Source: Corallococcus caeni (GTDB taxonomy: Bacteria; Myxococcota; Myxococcia; Myxococcales; Myxococcaceae). Taken from it: a stretch of DNA of 64,000 nt. The translations under genes and the position numbers were made by a program. Shown in pieces: positions 9,670 to 17,399 of the stretch; the stretch's first letter is position 1; every line of letters starts with the position of its first letter. The DNA lies in assembly GCF_036245865.1 (NCBI RefSeq), contig NZ_BTTW01000003.1:124001-188000 (forward strand), written 5' to 3'. The notes under the pieces were generated by a model, which was not told the origin of the DNA, ran no database searches, and saw nothing but the letters and a program-made list of their open reading frames with translations.

Positions 9670-10473
9670 TCACGCTTCCTTCGGCGGCGCGAAGTACGAG
9701 CAGAACGTCGTCACGTCGCGGTAGCCCATGCGGCGGTAGACGGGGGCGCCGGCGGCCGTGGCGTGCAGCACCGTGCGCTCCAGACCCCACGCGCGCTTCG
9801 CTTCCTCCAGCGTGCGCCGGAGGACCGTCTCCGCGGCGCCCTGGCGGCGGTGCTCCGCGAGCGTCGCCACGAGCGCGATATAGACGACGCCATCCACGCG
9901 CAGCGCCGCCGTGGTCGTCGCGGGAGCGCCGTCGTGACAGCCGACGAAGGCGCGGCACTCGGGGCCGTAGATGCCCGGCGCGGCCAGGGCCTCCCGCCCC
10001 AGCGCCCGCGGCACGTCGTAGCTGGCGGAGTTCACGTCCGCGATCGCGTTGCGGCCCCACTCATCCCGCACCTGCCGGAGGTCGAGCGGCGCCAGGGGCC
10101 GCACCGGTTCCCGCAGCCGGTCCGCCACCATGCCTGTCGTGAGCATCCCCGGCTTGAGCCCCCGCGCGGCGAGCAGTGTGTCCGCCCGCTCACGCAGCGC
10201 CGGGGAGAGCCAGTCCGGCGTCAGCGTGAAGGCCCAGCCGTTGGGGCCCTGCGCGAAGTAGCTCGCGGCCGAGTCCACCGCGCGCTCCAGCTCCGCCTCC
10301 GTCTCCACCGGCCGCGTCAGGAACGCCATGTTCATCAGGGACCACGCCACGCCGCCCGCCGTGATGAACACGTCCGTCCGCTCCACGACCTCCCCACCGG
10401 GCAGCCCCAGCGCGAACAGTCTCCAGGCTCCACGGAACTGCGCGTGCGATTCGTCGATTTCGGCTCGGGACAT
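9670..10473 (-). CDS. GNAT-family N-acetyltransferase
   Basis: A 267-residue protein with a C-terminal GNAT fold. The acetyl-CoA loop is seen in ALVATLAEHRRQGAAETVLR (R/Q-x-x-G-x-A motif A), followed by the beta5 segment TVLHATAAGAPVYRRMGY typical of motif B. The N-terminal half (about 1-130) resembles the degenerate N-terminal domain of two-domain GNATs. The substrate is unknown. The gene stands alone between the YfhO-like gene and a divergent small gene. Confidence 0.85.
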   Translation of the reverse strand: MSRAEIDESHAQFRGAWRLFALGLPGGEVVERTDVFITAGGVAWSLMNMAFLTRPVETEAELERAVDSAASYFAQGPNGWAFTLTPDWLSPALRERADTLLAARGLKPGMLTTGMVADRLREPVRPLAPLDLRQVRDEWGRNAIADVNSASYDVPRALGREALAAPGIYGPECRAFVGCHDGAPATTTAALRVDGVVYIALVATLAEHRRQGAAETVLRRTLEEAKRAWGLERTVLHATAAGAPVYRRMGYRDVTTFCSYFAPPKEA

Positions 10474-10598
10474 GGGCCTGCCTCCAACTGGCTCAAGGGC
10501 GTTGGATTCTCCGCATTCCTGGAGGCCCGCGTCTACGTGCGCCGGGGGAGGGGGCCTGCTAAACGACGGCGCGACCCGAGCGCGAGGAGCCCGCCGCG

Positions 10599-11027
10599 AT
10601 GAACCCCATGGAAGGACAGCCCTGGCAGACGACGTGCCGGGTGTGCGGCAGGCAGACCTGTCCGAAGCCGGAGGCGGTGGCCTCCTGGATGCGGACGATG
10701 CTGGACCGCGTGCACGGGACGCAGATGCGCGGCGCGGGCCAGCGGGGGCTGCGCGAGGCCCTGGCCATGGAGGGCGTGCTCATCACCACGCACCTGGAGG
10801 TGTGGTCGCGGGCGCTCGAAGGCGTGTGCCCGGACTGCATCGCGGAGGTGGCTCCGGAGACGGACGCGCGGCTCCAGGATCCGGAGGCGATGCACGAAGC
10901 GTCGCTGGAGCGCTGGCGCACCTCCGCGCCGGAGCTGGTCAGCGACGCGGTGGAGTCCGCCGTGGACGACGTGCTCGAAGCCGCGCGCGAGGCCGCCAGG
11001 CGCAACAAGCCGACGAACGGCGCATGA
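10599..11027 (+). CDS. Small protein with paired CxxC motifs
   Basis: A 142-residue soluble protein, not recognised. It has a CRVCGRQTC cluster at residues 13-21 and a second CPDC at about 78-81, a spacing that could form one zinc ribbon, with a helical, acidic C-terminal half (LVSDAVESAVDDVLEAARE). The ATG is preceded by GAGGAG about 10 bp upstream. It is convergent with the ferritin-like gene and separated from it by a strong hairpin. Confidence 0.7.
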   Translation: MNPMEGQPWQTTCRVCGRQTCPKPEAVASWMRTMLDRVHGTQMRGAGQRGLREALAMEGVLITTHLEVWSRALEGVCPDCIAEVAPETDARLQDPEAMHEASLERWRTSAPELVSDAVESAVDDVLEAAREAARRNKPTNGA

Positions 11028-11033
11028 ACGCGA

Positions 11034-11059
11034 GGGGCCGCGCCAACAATCGCGGCCCC
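11034..11059. terminator. Perfect 9-bp hairpin between convergent genes
   Basis: GGGGCCGCG and CGCGGCCCC form a perfect stem around an 8-base loop, exactly in the 40-bp gap between two converging genes. It could act as a bidirectional transcription stop, although neither strand shows a strong U-tract after it. Confidence 0.55.
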
Positions 11060-11067
11060 AGGCCCGT

Positions 11068-12408
11068 TCAGGCCCACAGCTCCTGCTCCAGCGTGTCGAG
11101 CAGCGCCAGCGCGACCTCGGGCGTGGGCAGCCCCGCTTCGGTGACGAGCGCGGCATCGACCGGCACCGCGACCTCCGCGCGCAGCAGGGCCACCGCGCGC
11201 TTCCGTGCCTCGCGCAGCGCCTCCTGCTCCGGAGCGGACAGCCGCGAGCGCACCCACCGGTCGATGTCCCACGACAGGCCCGCGTGCCGCGTCTCGTCCT
11301 CGGCGATGCGGACCATGGCCTCGCGCACCTCGGCGTCGCGCGCGTGGAGGGCCTGGTGGTGGGCCACCAGCGCGCCGTACGTCTCGCGCACGCACCCCTC
11401 CACGGCGTTGTCCAACGCGACTTCGTCCAGCGGCCGCGGCGGCACGGCCGCGACGGAAGGCGGCGGAGGTGTGGCCCCGAAGCGGCGCGCGAGTCGTCCC
11501 GTCATCTCCGTGTGCAGGACCTCGTCCACCGCGCTCGCGAGCGCCGCGTCCTGGAGAGCCGCCTCCGCGCCGTGCAGGGCCAGCTCCTCCCGCAGCCGCA
11601 GGAAGGCATGGATGGACGCGGCCTCCAGGTGCGCCGTCTGGGCGAAGTAGTGCCCCAGCGCGTCCTCGCAGCCGCCAGCGACGGTGCCCTGGAGCCCCAC
11701 GGGCCGGCGGCCCACGGCGCAGTTGCCGTTGCCCTTCTCCAGCACGTGATCCTCGAGCTCATCCACCTTGCCATTGGTGGATACGCGGACCACGTACTGG
11801 ATCAGGTCGGAGCCCTCACCGCACGCGAAGCCCTTCGTGCCGACGACGTTGAAGCTGCCATCCTTGTTCCGCTTCACCGCTCCCCGCTCCAGCGTGTCGC
11901 AGCTCAGGCTGTAGCCCGCGGCGAAGGCCAGGAGCGCCGCGTCCTGCGAGGTGTCGACGGTGCCGATCAACTGCTGGAGCGACTCCAGCGTCGACCACGC
12001 CTTCACCTCGTCGCCGCGCGTCGTCGCCAGGAAGTAGTTCGAGCAGACCTGGATGCATGCGCCATGAAAACCGTCCGTGGACCGCGCGTTCTCCAGCGCG
12101 GTCTGACAGGCCGGAGCGTCGGCCGCAGTCGCGCAGGCCTCACCCGTCGTGGCCTGCGTCTCGTACGTGGGCCCCGGCGGGTCGGCCACCGGATCGAAGT
12201 TGTACGAAATGGCACGGAGCGCGACGTAGTCCTGCGCCGGCTGGATGCTCAGGTCGTCGATGGCGGGCGCACCCTGCGGCGTGCACTCGACGTTCGAGTA
12301 CCCCGACAGGTTCGTGCTGCCAGTGCCACAGCCCGCCAGCACCAGCGGCGTCGCGAGCGAGGCCCGCAGCGCACGAGAGAACAGCTGCCGCAACCGGTTC
12401 GTGTTCAT
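11068..12408 (-). CDS. Ferritin-like domain lipoprotein
   Basis: A 446-residue lipoprotein (lipobox LVLAGC, Cys at about 27). Residues 28-240 form a Cys-rich extracytoplasmic region of unknown fold with at least eight cysteines. Residues about 250-420 are a four-helix ferritin-like domain with putative di-iron ligands in HLEAASIHAFLRLREEL, EVLHTEMTGRLARRFG, EGCVRETYGALVAHHQ and EDETRHAGLSW (E-x3-H). Such envelope ferritin-like lipoproteins recur in myxobacteria; iron binding or an oxidase role is inferred. GGGAG precedes the ATG. A long hairpin lies in the leader. Confidence 0.82.
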   Translation of the reverse strand: MNTNRLRQLFSRALRASLATPLVLAGCGTGSTNLSGYSNVECTPQGAPAIDDLSIQPAQDYVALRAISYNFDPVADPPGPTYETQATTGEACATAADAPACQTALENARSTDGFHGACIQVCSNYFLATTRGDEVKAWSTLESLQQLIGTVDTSQDAALLAFAAGYSLSCDTLERGAVKRNKDGSFNVVGTKGFACGEGSDLIQYVVRVSTNGKVDELEDHVLEKGNGNCAVGRRPVGLQGTVAGGCEDALGHYFAQTAHLEAASIHAFLRLREELALHGAEAALQDAALASAVDEVLHTEMTGRLARRFGATPPPPSVAAVPPRPLDEVALDNAVEGCVRETYGALVAHHQALHARDAEVREAMVRIAEDETRHAGLSWDIDRWVRSRLSAPEQEALREARKRAVALLRAEVAVPVDAALVTEAGLPTPEVALALLDTLEQELWA

Positions 12409-12440
12409 GGACGACTCCCGTAGGACGAGGTGTCCCGCGA

Positions 12441-12478
12441 GCAGAGCAATGGCGATGCCATCGCCGTGCTCCCTCTGC
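12441..12478 (-). promoter_or_regulatory. Leader hairpin upstream of the ferritin-like lipoprotein gene
   Basis: A 38-base interrupted inverted repeat: outer arms GCAGAG/CTCTGC, middle GAGCA/TGCTC, inner GGCGATG-C-CATCGCC. It sits 33-70 bp upstream of the start codon at 12408. It could be a structured mRNA leader or the terminator of the upstream SDR gene. Which one is not decided by the sequence. Confidence 0.4.
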
Positions 12479-12572
12479 GAGACGCCTCCCCACGGGCGTA
12501 TCCGCGTGCTCGGAAAACCGAGGCGCCTTCAGAAAGCTGAGGCCAGCTCCGGGGACAAGGGGACGGTCCGTA

Positions 12573-13358
12573 TCAAACCGGCTGGGGCGTGCGGAACAAG
12601 GGGGCACCCAATGCCGCCCCGTTGACGCCGCCGTCGACGAACAGATCCTGGCCGCTCACGTAGGACGCCTCGTCGGACGCGAGGAAGAGCACGGTCCTGG
12701 CGATCTCCTCCGGCTTGCCCATGCGCCCCATGGGAATGGTGGCGGACATGCCGCGCTCCATCTTCGCGAAGGCCTCCGGCGTGGGCGCGTTCTTCTCCCA
12801 GATGGGGGTGAGCGTCGCGCCCGGTGACACGACGTTGACCCGCACGCCCCTGGACGCGAACTCCGCGGCCAGCACGCTCGCCATCGCCTTCAGCGCGCCC
12901 TTGCTCGCCGCATAGGCCGAGTACCCCGGCATGCCCAGCTCGCTGTGCACCGAGCTGGTGAGGATGACCGACGCGCCGGCCTTCAGGTGCGGCGCCGCGG
13001 CCTGCACCGTGAAGAACACGCCCGTGACGTTGGTCTGGAGGACGGACGCGAACGCCTCGTGCGTCGTCTTCCCCACGTACGTCTGCGCCGCGACGCCCGC
13101 GTTCGCGAACACCACGTCCAGCCCGCCGAACCGCTCCACCGTCGCGGCCACCGCGCGCTCCAGGGCCGCCGGATCCGTGGCGTCCGCCTGGACCGCCAGC
13201 ACGTCCCCGCCCAGTTCCTTCACCGCCGCGTCCAGCGTCTCCCGGTTGCGCCCGGTGATGGCCACCCGAGCCCCCTCCGCCACGAACAGCCGCGCCGTCG
13301 CCAGCCCGATGCCGCTGTTGCCGCCCGTGATCAGCGCCGTCTTCCCCTTGAGCCGCAT
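12573..13358 (-). CDS. Short-chain dehydrogenase/reductase (SDR)
   Basis: A 261-residue classical SDR. It has the Rossmann motif TGGNSGIG (residues 11-18), the ANAG-type motif FANAGVA, catalytic Ser in SSVHSELG, Tyr-x3-Lys in YSAYAASKGALKA, and the C-terminal ASDEASYVSGQDLFVDGG signature. The TGRNRE sequence after beta2 suggests NADPH preference. The substrate is unknown. It is transcribed divergently from an HxlR regulator with shared palindromic sites and is therefore very probably that regulator's target, in the manner of HxlR-controlled redox or aldehyde-stress genes. Confidence 0.92.
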   Translation of the reverse strand: MRLKGKTALITGGNSGIGLATARLFVAEGARVAITGRNRETLDAAVKELGGDVLAVQADATDPAALERAVAATVERFGGLDVVFANAGVAAQTYVGKTTHEAFASVLQTNVTGVFFTVQAAAPHLKAGASVILTSSVHSELGMPGYSAYAASKGALKAMASVLAAEFASRGVRVNVVSPGATLTPIWEKNAPTPEAFAKMERGMSATIPMGRMGKPEEIARTVLFLASDEASYVSGQDLFVDGGVNGAALGAPLFRTPQPV

Positions 13359-13378
13359 CTGAGTGCCTCCGGATTGAG

Positions 13379-13438
13379 TGGTTTCATGATGAAACCAATT
13401 GCCGGATGAATAAAAGCCCTGGTTTCGTTATGCAACCA
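13379..13438 (-). promoter_or_regulatory. SDR promoter with two HxlR operator-like palindromes
   Basis: TGGTTTCATGATGAAACCA at 13379-13397 is a perfect 19-bp palindrome. A second copy, TGGTTTCGTTATGCAACCA at 13420-13438, matches it at 16 of 19 positions. Their centres are 41 bp apart, about four helical turns. On the minus strand a sigma-70-like promoter, TTGCAT (13435-13430), 17 bp, TATTCA (13412-13407), is sandwiched: one palindrome covers the -35 region, the other lies just past the predicted start point. This is a repression geometry. Confidence 0.7.
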
Positions 13439-13470
13439 GTTGTGGAACGGCCCTCTGGACGGAGGCGGTG

Positions 13471-13923
13471 ATGAAGCGGACGAGCATGGAAGGCGTGGCG
13501 TGCCCGGTGGCCCGGTCCCTGGACGTCATCGGGGACTGGTGGTCGCTGCTCATCGTGCGTGACGCGCAATACGGCCTGCGCCGCTTCGGTGAGTTCCAGA
13601 AGAGCCTGGGTGTGGCGAAGAACATCCTGACCCAGCGCCTGAAGCACTTGGTGGAGCACGGCATCCTGGACACCCAGCCGGCCTCCGACGGCAGCGCGTG
13701 GCAGGAATACGTGCTGACGGAGAAGGGGCGGAGCCTGTTTCCCATCCTGGTCGCGCTGGGCCAGTGGGGTCAGGAGCACTGCTTCCAGGCAGGAGAGCCG
13801 CGCACGCGGGTGCTCGACAAGGCGCACGGGAAGCCGGTGAAGCCGCTGGAGGTGCGCGCCGCGGACGGCCGGGTGCTGACGGTCCAGGACGTGCGCCTGG
13901 AGCGGCCGCCCACACAAGGTTAG
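13471..13923 (+). CDS. HxlR-family winged-helix regulator
   Basis: About 150 residues. The HxlR signature is clear: CPVARSLDVIGDWWSLLIVRD at the N-terminus (Cys at about 11), RRFGEFQKSLGVAKNILTQRLKHLVEHGIL as the recognition helix region, and YVLTEKGRSLFPIL for the wing and dimer helix. The single N-terminal Cys is the redox/aldehyde sensor in characterised HxlR proteins (HypR, YodB); here it is retained. The ATG at 13471 follows GGAGG at 13461-13465; a GTG three bases upstream is the alternative. Divergent from the SDR gene, with paired palindromes in between, so autoregulation and SDR control are likely. Confidence 0.92.
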   Translation: MKRTSMEGVACPVARSLDVIGDWWSLLIVRDAQYGLRRFGEFQKSLGVAKNILTQRLKHLVEHGILDTQPASDGSAWQEYVLTEKGRSLFPILVALGQWGQEHCFQAGEPRTRVLDKAHGKPVKPLEVRAADGRVLTVQDVRLERPPTQG

Positions 13924-13957
13924 CGCCACCCGGGGCCCGGGTGGTTAGGGTGTGCCC

Positions 13958-15604
13958 ATGACGCGCCCTGCATCGGATTCGTGGTCACTGCCCTGGATGG
14001 GGCTGGGGCTGAGCAGCAACCTGAGCGCCTCGGACGTGCCGCATCCGTACCGGTTGCTCGACGCCTCGCCCGGTCTCTTCGACTTCGTGGAGTACAGCGC
14101 GCCCATCGCGTTGGAGGAGGCGAAGGCGCAGGCCACGCTCTTTCCGGAGATGTGGCGCCGGCGTCAGGAGGTGCCGGTCCTCTTCCACCCCGTGCACCTG
14201 AACCTGTGGGGCCCGGAGCTGGAGCCCGCGTCCGCGCTGGCGCAGCTGGACGCGCACGCGCGCGCGGTGGGCAGCCCGTGGGTGGGCAACGACGTGGGCT
14301 GGTGGCACGCGGGCGGCCAGCCCTTCCCGGGCTACCTCTACGTCACGCCGCCGTTCAACGACGCGGGCGTGCGGGACAGCGCGGCGCACGCGCTCCACAT
14401 CCAGGCGGGCTTGAGCGTGCCGCTGGTGATTGAAAACCCCGCCGTCCTCGCCACGCGCGGCGGCCTGCACGCGCTGGACTTCATGGCGAAGCTGCACGCG
14501 CGCACGGGCCTGCCGCTGCTCCTGGATCTGGGCCACCTCTTCAGCCACCAGCTCTCCGCGGGGCTGCCACTGCGCACGGGCCTGGACGGCTTCCCGTTGG
14601 AGCAGGTGGTGGAGATCCACATCGCGGGCGGCGTGGTGACGCGCAGGGGAGGGCGGGCCTTCTACGTGGATGATCACACGCAGCCCGTGCGCGAGGAGCT
14701 ATTCGAGCTGCTGGCGGAAGTGCTCCCGCGCTGTCCGCGCCTGCGCGCCGTCACCTTCGAGGGCGACGGTCATCCGCCGGAGGTGGCGCTCGCGTCGCTG
14801 CGGCGGCTGCGCGCGCTCGTGCCGAAGGAGTCCCGTCCTCCCATCGCCTTCCCCGCGTCGCGCGAGCCCGTGCCCGCGCTCACCGGGGAGAGCCGCCCGT
14901 GGGCGCTGTTCGACGCGGGCCACGGCGTCACGCCGGCCACGGAGGACGCCGACCCCGAGGGCACGCGCGCGGACCGGGACTTCCGGCTGGCGGTGGTGGC
15001 CGAGCAGCTGGACAAGGACTGGCCCCTGACGCGCCTGCTGCTCGCGGCGACGCCGGAGGGGCTGGAGTCCTTCACCCGCTCGCGCGAGTACCGGGGCCTC
15101 TTCGACGGGCTGGGCAAATCGCTGTCCCACGCCTTCGCGTCCTGGGCGCGCAAGCGCGTGATGGCCGCGCCGTCGGACGGGGTGGCCGCCGCGCTGTCGC
15201 TGGAGATGATGCTGCCGCACGCCTTCCTCCAGGAGCCCCCGGCCCCCGCCCCGGGCCAGGTGGCGCTGGCCGAGGACGTCCGCCTGGGCGCCTTCCCCGC
15301 GGACCTCACGGAGCTGGTCTTCGCCTCACGGGCGTTGCGGCGTCACCTCACCGGCCGTGCGTGGGCCTGCGGGGCCCTGGAGGTGTCCGGCCTGGAGGCC
15401 CTGGCGCAGGTGGCGGCCCGGCCGGGCCCGGGCCCGTGGCGCTTCGCCATCCGCCGCAAGGGGACGGGCTTCGAGGTCCTGACCCTACCGCCGGAGGTGG
15501 CCGCGGGGCTCCAGGGGCTCGCGGACGGCCCGCGTCCGGTGGAAGACCTGCCCGCGTGGCTGCTCGCGGAAGGGCAGGCGCGCGGGCTCTTGCGGCGGGC
15601 ATAA
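13958..15604 (+). CDS. DUF692/MNIO-type iron enzyme with C-terminal extension
   Basis: A 548-residue protein. Residues 10-290 form a TIM-barrel of the DUF692/MNIO (multinuclear non-heme iron oxidative) family. Candidate metal ligands are H80 in FHPVHLNL, E159/N160 in IENPAVL, D190 and H193 in LLLDLGHLF, E219 and H221 in EIHIAGG, D239/H240 in VDDHTQPV, and E268/D270 in TFEGDGH. Known MNIOs modify cysteine-rich peptides. The usual D-x-N-N motif is replaced by D-L-G-H, so this is a divergent subfamily. Residues about 320-548 are an extra region; its last 50 residues (EVLTLPPEVAAGLQGLADG) resemble PqqD-like peptide-binding folds. GTG at 13952 is an alternative start. No short precursor gene is adjacent. 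Confidence 0.82.
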   Translation: MTRPASDSWSLPWMGLGLSSNLSASDVPHPYRLLDASPGLFDFVEYSAPIALEEAKAQATLFPEMWRRRQEVPVLFHPVHLNLWGPELEPASALAQLDAHARAVGSPWVGNDVGWWHAGGQPFPGYLYVTPPFNDAGVRDSAAHALHIQAGLSVPLVIENPAVLATRGGLHALDFMAKLHARTGLPLLLDLGHLFSHQLSAGLPLRTGLDGFPLEQVVEIHIAGGVVTRRGGRAFYVDDHTQPVREELFELLAEVLPRCPRLRAVTFEGDGHPPEVALASLRRLRALVPKESRPPIAFPASREPVPALTGESRPWALFDAGHGVTPATEDADPEGTRADRDFRLAVVAEQLDKDWPLTRLLLAATPEGLESFTRSREYRGLFDGLGKSLSHAFASWARKRVMAAPSDGVAAALSLEMMLPHAFLQEPPAPAPGQVALAEDVRLGAFPADLTELVFASRALRRHLTGRAWACGALEVSGLEALAQVAARPGPGPWRFAIRRKGTGFEVLTLPPEVAAGLQGLADGPRPVEDLPAWLLAEGQARGLLRRA

Positions 15605-15672
15605 GCCCCGCGCGGTGTCGGGGAGTCAACGGACCCTTGCGCCCACCTGTCTGGTGGGGTACTGCCCGCCGC

Positions 15673-16311
15673 ATGTCGTCACCCCTCGTCGTTGGTATCG
15701 CGGGCGGCACCGCGTCCGGCAAGACCACGGTGGCCCGCAAGGTGCGTGAAGCCCTCGCCGACTGCCGGGTCGCCTTCATTGATCAGGACTCGTACTACCG
15801 GGACCTCAAGGACATGCCCCTGGTGGACCGGCGGGAGGTGAACTTCGACCATCCCGACGCGTTCGACACGGAGTTGCTGGTCAGCCACCTGCGCGCGCTC
15901 AAGCAGGGCCACGCCATCCAGAAGCCCGTCTACGACTTCGTCACGTCCAGCCGCCAGACGCACACGCACCGCGTGGACCCCGGGGACATCATCCTCATCG
16001 AGGGCATCCTCGTGCTGCACATGAAGGAAGTGCGCGACGAGATGGACGTGAAGATCTACGTCGACGCGGACGACGACCTGCGCATCCTTCGCCGCCTCAC
16101 CCGCGACATCAAGGACCGCGGCCGCGACTTCGACCACGTGGTGGGCCAGTACCTGCGCCACGTGCGCCCCATGCACATGGGCTTCGTGGAGCCGTCCAAG
16201 CACCACGCGGACATCATCATCCCGCACGGCGGCAACAACGACATCGCCATCGGGATGCTGGTGGGCGCGCTCCGGGCGCGGCTCGCCAGCCAGCACCAGT
16301 CGCAGCGCTAG
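15673..16311 (+). CDS. udk: Uridine kinase
   Basis: A 212-residue enzyme that phosphorylates uridine and cytidine in pyrimidine salvage. The P-loop GGTASGKTT is at residues 9-17, followed by FIDQDSYYRDL, NFDHPDAFD, KPVYDFVTSSR and RRLTRDIKDRGRD, all family signatures. Length matches the family. The stop codon TAG abuts, with no gap, the stop of the convergent MetX-like gene. A small CCCACC-TGTCT-GGTGGG hairpin lies about 15 bp upstream of the start. Confidence 0.95.
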   Translation: MSSPLVVGIAGGTASGKTTVARKVREALADCRVAFIDQDSYYRDLKDMPLVDRREVNFDHPDAFDTELLVSHLRALKQGHAIQKPVYDFVTSSRQTHTHRVDPGDIILIEGILVLHMKEVRDEMDVKIYVDADDDLRILRRLTRDIKDRGRDFDHVVGQYLRHVRPMHMGFVEPSKHHADIIIPHGGNNDIAIGMLVGALRARLASQHQSQR

Positions 16312-17364
16312 CTAGCCGCGCAGCCAGCGCAGGAAGTCCTGCACCGGCCCCTTGAGCCGGTGCGCGTCCGCGAGCAGGGTGCCGTGGTCCCCCGGCCCCT
16401 GCAGCTCCACGAACCGCGCCTGCACGCCCGCCGCCGTCAGCTGGTGGTACGTGTCCCGCACGCGGCCCGCGGGCGCCAGCGCGTCCGTCGCGCCCGCGAG
16501 CAGCAGCACCCGCGCGCGGATCCGCGAGAACGTCTCCGTCAGGTCGCAGCCCGCGTACGCGGAGCAGAGCAGCGACCACGCCACCGGGTCGAACGTGTCC
16601 GCGAACGACGCGGCCTCCGCCTCCAGCGCCGCCTGCGCCGCCGCGCTGTCCGCATACGTCGTGCCCAGGTAGTCACGCCCGTAGAGCAGCTTGAGGTAGT
16701 CCAGCCGCAGCCGCGCCAGCGTCCGGTTCGGCGCGCGCTCGCGCAGGGGCGGGGTGTCCTCGTTGTCGGGCGCCATGCGCAGCACCTGCGACGTGAGGCC
16801 CAGCTTCTCGCGCAGCCCCTCCGGCAGCGCCCGCGCCGCGCCCAGCACCACCACGCCGTCCGCCAGCTCCGGGAACAGCGCCGCGAGCCGCAGCGCGACG
16901 AGCCCGCCCAGGCCCACGCCCACCAGCGCCCGCACGTGCGTGAGCCCCAGGGCCCGCAGCAGCGCGGACACGCCCCGCGCCATGTCCAGCACGGTGATGG
17001 GCGGCATGGACGCGCCCCACGGCGCCCCGGTGTGCGGATCCAGCGTCACCGGCGACGTGGATCCGAACGGGCTGCCCAGCAGGTTGGGCACGATGACCGG
17101 CGTCACGTCCGGATCCAGCGCCTTGCCCGGGCCGATGAGCTCGCGCCCCCAGCCCGAAGGTTGGAACGCACCGTTCACTTCCGTGCTCAAGGCCTGGTGG
17201 GAGTGGGCCAGGTCGTGCAGCACCACCACCGCTTTGCCATCAGACGGTTTCCCGAAGGCCTGCCAGGCAATCTGGGGGCTTCCCAGCAGCTCTCCTTCCT
17301 CCAGCGGAAGGGGCACGGTGAACAGGTGGATTCCCTCGGCCTGGGGCACGATGATGCGGCTCAT
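16312..17364 (-). CDS. MetX-like alpha/beta hydrolase lacking the catalytic serine
   Basis: A 350-residue alpha/beta hydrolase resembling homoserine O-acetyltransferase (MetX): PQIAWQAFGKP, VVLHDLAHSHQA, VIVPNLLGSPFGSTSP and the tail GATDALAP and GDHGTLL. In active MetX the nucleophile elbow is G-G-S-x-G-G; here it reads GVGLGG (residues 149-154), so the serine position (151) is glycine. The Asp and His triad positions appear retained. It is therefore probably not an acyltransferase of the normal type. It runs tail-to-tail against udk and head-to-head, 35 bp apart, with the next gene. Confidence 0.8.
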   Translation of the reverse strand: MSRIIVPQAEGIHLFTVPLPLEEGELLGSPQIAWQAFGKPSDGKAVVVLHDLAHSHQALSTEVNGAFQPSGWGRELIGPGKALDPDVTPVIVPNLLGSPFGSTSPVTLDPHTGAPWGASMPPITVLDMARGVSALLRALGLTHVRALVGVGLGGLVALRLAALFPELADGVVVLGAARALPEGLREKLGLTSQVLRMAPDNEDTPPLRERAPNRTLARLRLDYLKLLYGRDYLGTTYADSAAAQAALEAEAASFADTFDPVAWSLLCSAYAGCDLTETFSRIRARVLLLAGATDALAPAGRVRDTYHQLTAAGVQARFVELQGPGDHGTLLADAHRLKGPVQDFLRWLRG

Positions 17365-17399
17365 ATCATTGCCTGCCCGAACGCACAGGAGCCTGTCGC

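Noticed and set aside
17385-17396. ACAGG-AG-CCTGT dyad over the ribosome site at 17387 as an operator
   Set aside because: Arms of 5 bp with a 2-base centre are expected by chance, and it probably simply contains the ribosome-binding site.
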